A stretch of 64,000 bases of DNA, taken from positions 7,825,001-7,889,000 of the forward strand of contig NZ_CP108106.1 in NCBI RefSeq assembly GCF_041435195.1, given 5' to 3'. The translations under genes and the position numbers were made by a program. How positions within the stretch are numbered: the stretch's first letter is position 1; each line of letters opens with the position of its first letter. The notes under the pieces were generated by a model. It was given only the letters and a program-made list of their open reading frames with translations. It had not been told where the DNA came from and did no database searches. This document shows positions 59,504 to 64,000 of this stretch, piece after piece. This DNA comes from Streptomyces sp. NBC_00224. GTDB lineage: Bacteria > Actinomycetota > Actinomycetes > Streptomycetales > Streptomycetaceae.

Positions 59504-61786
59504 TCAGTGTGTGGCGCGGCGGGTGGTCAGCAGCAGCGCGATGTCGTCCGGGCGGTCCGTGGCCTGGCGGGCCTCCTCGATGAGCAGGTCCGCGGTGCCG
59601 CCAAGGGAGGGGCCGGTGCGGCGGGTGGGGGTGGCGGCGCGGGACAGGGCCGCGCGGAGCCGCTCGATGCCCTCGTCGATGTCCGTGCCCGGCCGCTCGA
59701 CCAGCCCGTCGGTGTACAGGGCGAGCACCGCCCCCGGCTCCAGGCGCAGGTCCACCACCGGGTACACGGCGTCCGGGGCCACCCCGAGCACCACGCCGCC
59801 GGGCAGGTCCAGGACCTCGGTGCGGCCGTCGGGGTGGCGCAGCAGCGGCTGCGGGTGTCCGGCGCGGGCGGCCCGGGCCGCGCCGGTGAGCGGGTCGAGC
59901 CGGATGTAGCAGCAGCTGGCGAACTGGCCCGGGTCGAGGTCGATGAGCAGCCGGTTGGTGCCGCTCATGACCTCCTCGGGCGGATGCCCGCCGAGCGCGA
60001 AGGCCCTTACCGCGCTGCGCAGTTGACCCATGGTGGCCGCGGCCTGCACCCCGTGTCCCTGGACGTCGCCGATGACCAGGGCGAGGCCGTCCCCGGCCTC
60101 GACCACGTCGTACCAGTCGCCGCCCACGTCCATGCCCTGGGTGCCGGGCAGATACCGTGCCGCCGTCTCCACCCGGGGGTGTACGGGAAGGCGGTGGGGG
60201 AGCAGGGCCGCCTGGAGGCCGCGGGCGAGGGCGGCCTCCGTGTCGTAGCGCTGGGCCCGCTCCAGGGCCTGGGCGACGAGCCCGGCGAGCGCGGTGAGGA
60301 CCGTGCGCTCCTGCGGGCTGAACCCGCGCGGCCGGTCGAAGCCGAGGATGCAGGAGCCGACCGGCCGTCCGGAGGCGATCAGCGGCAGGAAGGCGCGGGC
60401 GCCCTCCTCGGCGTCGAGGGCGATGCCGGGATAGGCCGCCGCGAGCTGCTGCATGGACTCGAAGAAGAGCGGGCGGCCACTGGTGAGCGTCTCGACGCCG
60501 GGCAGCCGTACGTCGAGCGCGACGCCGTCGAAGGGGTCGAGGAAGCCTTTGGGGAAGCCGCTCTCCCAGGCGAGGTAGAGGTGCCGGTCCTGGAGCAGAT
60601 AGATGGCGAGGCGACGGCCGCCGAACGCCGGGAGCAGCTCCTGCATCACCACGGCGGAGACCTGGCGGGCGGTGACCGCCTCGCTCAGTGCCAGGGCGAG
60701 GAAGACGGGCGGGTAGAGGGCGTCCGTCCCGTTCGCCGCCGCGGCGGGCGCCGCCGGGTCGTCGGCGAGCGCCGCCGGGGCCGTCAGCGGCCCGAACGGC
60801 GGGTCGCCGCGCTCCTGCCCGGCGGGGGCGGCGCCGCCGGGCAGGGAGGCGGCCTTGGCGGCGTCCGCGTCCCGGCCCAGCGGGACCGCGGTGAACGTCA
60901 GACCGTTCGGGCCCGGGTAGACCGACAGCGAGAGCCGGTCGCCGTACCGCTCCCCGGACCCCGGCCCCTCACCGGGCGTCGGCGGGCGTCTGACCTGGAA
61001 GTGCACGGGGTCCCTCGACAGCAGCGCGCCGCGCAGATGGTCCTCGTACGCGGGCTGCTCCAGCCACGGCACCGCGTGCCACAGGGAACGCCCGAGCAGT
61101 TCGGCGGGCGGGTGGCCGAGGAGCAGGGCGGCGCGCGGGTTGACGTAGCTGAACAGCCCGAGGCGGTCCAGTGTGAACACGCCCTCGGGGAGCAGATCGG
61201 CCGCGCCGTCCCCGGGAGTGCCGCGGCCCGCGTGCCCCGGTGGAGCGCCGTCGGCCGGGGGCCGTACGCACAGCGGCTCGCCGTCCCAGACGATCCCGGG
61301 GCCGTCCTCCTCCAGTTCGAGGAGGGCGGCGCCCAGGCCCTGTGCCGCCTCTGTGAGGCGGTCGCGGTCCAGCGGTGCCGAGGAGGCGTCCGGTGTCGCG
61401 GGGCGCAGCACGCTGAGGACTCCGTACGCCGTCGAGGCCCCCACCACGGGCACGTACACCGAGCCGAACCGGAACGGCAGCCCGGCCGCCAGCTGGGGGT
61501 AGCGGCGCATGGTCTCGGTGGGGTCGGCGAGCTGGATCTCGACGCCCAGGCGGTGGGCGTCGGCCACCGGGAACGGCCGGTCCACGTGCATGCGCCACCA
61601 AGGGCGGAACAGCGGTCCGGGCAGCCCGGAGAGCACGGCGAGCCGCAGCAGCCCGGGCGTGCTGGAGCGCAGGTACACGCCTCCCACGTGGCCGCCGACG
61701 GCGCGCATGGCCTCCGCCACGGCCCCGGTGAGCAGTGCGGTCAGTCTGCCCGGCGCCCAGTGCTGGTTCTCGGCGCTCTCAGTCAT
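59504..61786 (-). CDS. SpoIIE-type PP2C phosphatase with GAF/PAS sensors
   Basis: 760 residues from ATG behind GAGGG. An N-terminal GAF-like region (to about 165) is followed by a PAS domain (about 200-300; DRLGLFSYVNPRAALLLG). A second GAF (about 375-520; RPVGSCILGFDRPRGFSPQE) leads to a C-terminal PP2C-SIG phosphatase with metal acids in GGDWYDV, IGDVQGHG and DRPDDIALLL. Such proteins dephosphorylate anti-anti-sigma factors in stress or development switches. No kinase domain is fused and no partner adjoins. Confidence 0.9.
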   Translation of the reverse strand: MTESAENQHWAPGRLTALLTGAVAEAMRAVGGHVGGVYLRSSTPGLLRLAVLSGLPGPLFRPWWRMHVDRPFPVADAHRLGVEIQLADPTETMRRYPQLAAGLPFRFGSVYVPVVGASTAYGVLSVLRPATPDASSAPLDRDRLTEAAQGLGAALLELEEDGPGIVWDGEPLCVRPPADGAPPGHAGRGTPGDGAADLLPEGVFTLDRLGLFSYVNPRAALLLGHPPAELLGRSLWHAVPWLEQPAYEDHLRGALLSRDPVHFQVRRPPTPGEGPGSGERYGDRLSLSVYPGPNGLTFTAVPLGRDADAAKAASLPGGAAPAGQERGDPPFGPLTAPAALADDPAAPAAAANGTDALYPPVFLALALSEAVTARQVSAVVMQELLPAFGGRRLAIYLLQDRHLYLAWESGFPKGFLDPFDGVALDVRLPGVETLTSGRPLFFESMQQLAAAYPGIALDAEEGARAFLPLIASGRPVGSCILGFDRPRGFSPQERTVLTALAGLVAQALERAQRYDTEAALARGLQAALLPHRLPVHPRVETAARYLPGTQGMDVGGDWYDVVEAGDGLALVIGDVQGHGVQAAATMGQLRSAVRAFALGGHPPEEVMSGTNRLLIDLDPGQFASCCYIRLDPLTGAARAARAGHPQPLLRHPDGRTEVLDLPGGVVLGVAPDAVYPVVDLRLEPGAVLALYTDGLVERPGTDIDEGIERLRAALSRAATPTRRTGPSLGGTADLLIEEARQATDRPDDIALLLTTRRATH

Positions 61787-61881
61787 CGGTCTGCCCTCGT
61801 CCGCGTGCCGCGCGGTAGGTGATACAGCCAGAATGCGCCCCGGGGCCGGTGGCCCGCACCTCGTGGGCGGCGCGCAGGTGG

Positions 61882-62865
61882 TCAGGGGGCGGCGCGGGCC
61901 GAGGATCCTCCCCGCGCCTCCCCGAACGTACGGCGGTAGGCGCCCGGTGTCGTCCCGAGCGCGGTGCGGAAGCGGCGTCGGAGGTTGACGGCGGAGGCGA
62001 GGCCGACGCGCGCGGCGATGGCCTCGACCGGCAGGTCGGTCTCCTCCAGGAGGACCCGCGCCGCGTCGACGCGCCGGCGCAGCAGCCACTGGCCGGGGCT
62101 GACGCCGAGCTGGTCGGTGAAGCGCCGGGCGAGGGTACGGCCGGAGAGCCCCGCGTGGGCGGCGAGCCGGTCGAGGGTGAGCGGGGTGTGCAGGCGCGCG
62201 TCGGCCCATTCGAGCAGCGGCGCCAGTGACGCGTCGGCGGTCCGGGCGGGCACGGGCAGGGCCGCGTACTGGAGTTGGCTGCCCTCGCGGTGCGGCGGCA
62301 GGACCATGCTGCGGGCGATCCGGGCGGCGTGGGCCGCACCTTGGTCGCTCCGCACGAGGTGCAGACACAGGTCGATCCCGGCGCCGCCCCCGGCGCTGGT
62401 GGCCACGTCGCCGTGGTCGACGTACAGGACGTCCGGGTCGACCTCGACCTCGGGGTACTCGGCGGCGAGCCGGTCGGTGCGCAGCCAGTGGGTGGTGGCG
62501 CGGCGGCCGTCCAACAGCCCGGCGCGGGCGAGGACGAAGGCGCCCGTGCAGATGGACACGATCCGGGCGCCGCGCAGGTGGGCGGCCCGCAGGGCGTCCA
62601 GGACGGCCGTCGGCACGGCCCCGCCGACCGGCTGCCAGCCGGGCACGACCACGGTGTCCGCCGTCCGAAGGGCGTCGAGCCCGGCCTCGACGAACATCGC
62701 GCAGCCGACGGTGACCGGTACCGGCCCGGGCCGCTCGGTGCACACCTCGAAGGCGTACGCCTCGGGGAGGTCCGGGCGTACGGTCCCGAAGACCTCGGCG
62801 GCGCAGGCGAGTTCGAAGGGCGACTGCGGCGGGTTGATCAGGGCCACGACACGGTGACGGTCCAT
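61882..62865 (-). CDS. DJ-1/PfpI-AraC fusion regulator (FtrA/GATase1-like)
   Basis: 327 residues. The N-terminal DJ-1/PfpI domain (about 1-180) contains Cys106 in SICTGAF at the nucleophile-elbow position. A C-terminal AraC pair of helix-turn-helix motifs follows (about 215-315; LTLDRLAAHAGLSGRTLARRF, LPVEAIAARVGLASAVNLRRRFR). Related proteins control amino-acid or amine catabolism. It is divergent from the cupin gene across about 70 bp, so that gene is its likely target. Confidence 0.92.
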   Translation of the reverse strand: MDRHRVVALINPPQSPFELACAAEVFGTVRPDLPEAYAFEVCTERPGPVPVTVGCAMFVEAGLDALRTADTVVVPGWQPVGGAVPTAVLDALRAAHLRGARIVSICTGAFVLARAGLLDGRRATTHWLRTDRLAAEYPEVEVDPDVLYVDHGDVATSAGGGAGIDLCLHLVRSDQGAAHAARIARSMVLPPHREGSQLQYAALPVPARTADASLAPLLEWADARLHTPLTLDRLAAHAGLSGRTLARRFTDQLGVSPGQWLLRRRVDAARVLLEETDLPVEAIAARVGLASAVNLRRRFRTALGTTPGAYRRTFGEARGGSSARAAP

Positions 62866-62936
62866 GGCAGGAATGTACCCGCAGATGTCTTTCTGGACTC
62901 TCGGGGAGCGGCTCCGGTGTGATCCACAGTGGGGCC

Positions 62937-63263
62937 ATGAGCGAGATCACTGGAACAGGACCGCTGAAGACCGTCGTGCACGTCGAGGAGGTGGAGCAGG
63001 TCGAGGTCGCCCCCGGGATCGTCAGCCGCAAAGTGGGGATCACCGGGCACGCGCGCGGCTGGCTGGTCGACTTCGCACCGGGCAGCGAGTGGCCCGAGAT
63101 CGACGTCCACGCCACCGAGGAGCGCTACTACGTGCTCAGTGGGGAGGTGATCGAGGGGGAGGAGCGCCACGGCGCCGGTACCTATGTGGTGTTCGCGCCC
63201 GGCAGCCGCCACCGGCCGCGCAGCGAGAGCGGCGCGCGGTTGCTCGGCATCACGGTGCTCTGA
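62937..63263 (+). CDS. Small single-domain cupin
   Basis: 108 residues from the ATG; a GTG six codons earlier with GGGGAG at good distance is a real alternative. It has a single cupin fold (ChrR/AraC-sensor type): PEIDVHATEERYYVLSGEVI and GTYVVFAPGSRHRPRSE, with histidine and glutamate in the metal positions. The reaction or ligand is not known. Divergent from the DJ-1/AraC regulator. Confidence 0.85.
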   Translation: MSEITGTGPLKTVVHVEEVEQVEVAPGIVSRKVGITGHARGWLVDFAPGSEWPEIDVHATEERYYVLSGEVIEGEERHGAGTYVVFAPGSRHRPRSESGARLLGITVL

Positions 63264-63282
63264 CACCTGCCCGCGGACACCC

Positions 63283-63319
63283 GAGTGGGCCGGAAGGCGA
63301 CCCGCCTTCCGGCCCACTC
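63283..63319. terminator. Terminator after the cupin gene
   Basis: GAGTGGGCCGGAAGGC pairs perfectly with GCCTTCCGGCCCACTC over a 5-nt loop, between the cupin stop and the end of the convergent gene. Confidence 0.8.
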
Positions 63320-63329
63320 ACACCTGTGC

Positions 63330-63345
63330 GCCGGACAGGCCCTAG
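63330..63345 (-). repeat. Solo copy of the dispersed 16-bp repeat
   Basis: On the minus strand CTAGGGCCTGTCCGGC; its TAG is the stop of the truncated gene at the right edge. Confidence 0.75.
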
Positions 63346-64000
63346 CTCTGCGCGTGCCCGCTCGCCAGCGGCCACTCGCGGTGGAGGGCGCCCAGCGGGA
63401 TACGGCGCTCGATGACCGGCGTGCCGAACAGGGACAGCTGGAAGTGCAGCTGCCCGCTCAGGTCGAAGCCGCCGTAGACGGCCCAGGCACCGGACACGGA
63501 CGCCTTGCCGTCGGTCGACGCGGTCGCCTTGGCGTCGGCCTCGCCGCGCAGATAGGGGGCGAAGTCGGCGCTGACGCCGACGGCTCCGTACAGACCGACG
63601 GAGGCCTCGGCGCCGAGGGCGCCCTTGACGCGCCCGGCCGCGGCGACGGTGGCCGTCACCGGCGAGCTGTGCACGGCGGAGGTGCTGACCGGGGTCCAGC
63701 CCTTGCCGGACGCGTAGCTGCCGCCGACGCGGAAGTCGCCCTTGACGTCCTGCTGGACGTCGAGCGTGACATGGCCGTCGGCCTCGACCTGGACGTAGCA
63801 GGTCAGGTCGAGGTTGACGACGACGGGGACCGGGCCGACCTGGATGACGGGCGTGCTGTGCAGCTTGGCGAAGGGAATGCGCTTGGGCGCGCCGGTGCTC
63901 GCGGCGGCGCGGCCCTTGAGCGCCCACTGAGAGGACCAGTCGCCGCTCATGCCGAGGAACGCGGAGCGCGGCCCGAAGCCGCCGGAGCTGCCGTCGTACG
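63342..64000 (-). CDS. Unrecognised beta-rich protein, 5' end outside window
   Basis: The frame is open to the right edge (219 codons seen). An internal ATG 203 codons before the end is unlikely to be the start, because coding-like sequence (SSGGFGPRSAFLG) continues above it. The visible part is Gly/Ala/Val/Thr-rich with alternating hydrophobic residues (VTLDVQQDVKGDFRVGGSYASG, VEADGHVT), as in secreted beta-sheet proteins. No catalytic motif is recognised. Its TAG stop lies in the dispersed repeat. Function unknown. Confidence 0.65.
   Translation of the reverse strand, partial: YDGSSGGFGPRSAFLGMSGDWSSQWALKGRAAASTGAPKRIPFAKLHSTPVIQVGPVPVVVNLDLTCYVQVEADGHVTLDVQQDVKGDFRVGGSYASGKGWTPVSTSAVHSSPVTATVAAAGRVKGALGAEASVGLYGAVGVSADFAPYLRGEADAKATASTDGKASVSGAWAVYGGFDLSGQLHFQLSLFGTPVIERRIPLGALHREWPLASGHAQS

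Noticed and set aside
59504..63115. One very long minus-strand frame joining phosphatase and regulator regions
   Set aside because: Only the part from 61786 downward is the phosphatase. The upstream portion is an out-of-frame reading of the DJ-1/AraC gene.

Overview
The window is high-GC actinobacterial chromosome, almost certainly Streptomyces or a close relative. The evidence is the very high G+C, frequent GTG starts and purine-rich ribosome sites, and the gene families present: AfsR-type SARP, SpoIIE phosphatase with GAF/PAS domains, DUF4232 lipoprotein, class E sortase (LAXTG) substrate, WYL, DUF5937 and DUF2993 proteins. TTA codons are nearly absent and occur in just two secreted-protein genes. 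No tRNA, rRNA, phage, integrase, CRISPR array or complete biosynthetic cluster was seen. Both ends cut through genes.

Layout. 1-5 kb: truncated membrane protein, ArsR-like regulator divergent from an F420-reductase-like gene plus TetR, ECF sigma with membrane partner, and a sortase-anchored protein. 5-9 kb: MocR regulator divergent from an MFS exporter, then a LysR regulator. 9-19 kb: Tat-exported molybdenum hydroxylase with its 2Fe-2S subunit, AfsR-like SARP, membrane-anchored esterase, SHOCT protein, and a translationally coupled K+ channel/ClC pair. 19-29 kb: bldA-dependent penicillin-acylase-type enzyme, orphan radical SAM protein, NmrA/WYL divergent pair over a palindrome, aldehyde dehydrogenase, acid phosphatase and an FAD oxidase without covalent-FAD residues. 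29-34 kb: MITE-like element, SSS symporter with a small membrane partner, seven-bladed repeat protein, NUDIX/DeoR operon. 34-41 kb: AraC regulator with secreted intradiol dioxygenase-CBM, TolB-like lipoprotein, Tat-secreted glycosidase-like protein with a TTA codon, and an aldo-keto reductase.

41-50 kb: LysM/SLT cell-wall hydrolase behind a ydaO-type (c-di-AMP) riboswitch, TetR with a 35-bp palindrome, DUF2993, SDR-like and GH16 genes, cold-shock protein, a DEAD-box helicase whose ribosome site lies in a hairpin, and a YtrA-like GntR/ABC locus with its operator. 50-64 kb: nitronate monooxygenase, HTH-transmembrane-ectodomain protein, methyltransferase, DUF4232 lipoprotein, sulfite-oxidase-family enzyme, BBE-type FAD oxidase, MoxR/VWA pair, SpoIIE phosphatase, DJ-1/AraC regulator, cupin and a truncated unknown protein.

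The region is a mosaic of small regulator-plus-target modules rather than one pathway. Its most distinctive content is in DNA and RNA structure: several long perfect palindromes at regulator promoters, two leaderless promoters, the helicase hairpin, the cold-shock leader hairpin, and a dispersed repeat that repeatedly carries the TAG stop codon of the gene before it.
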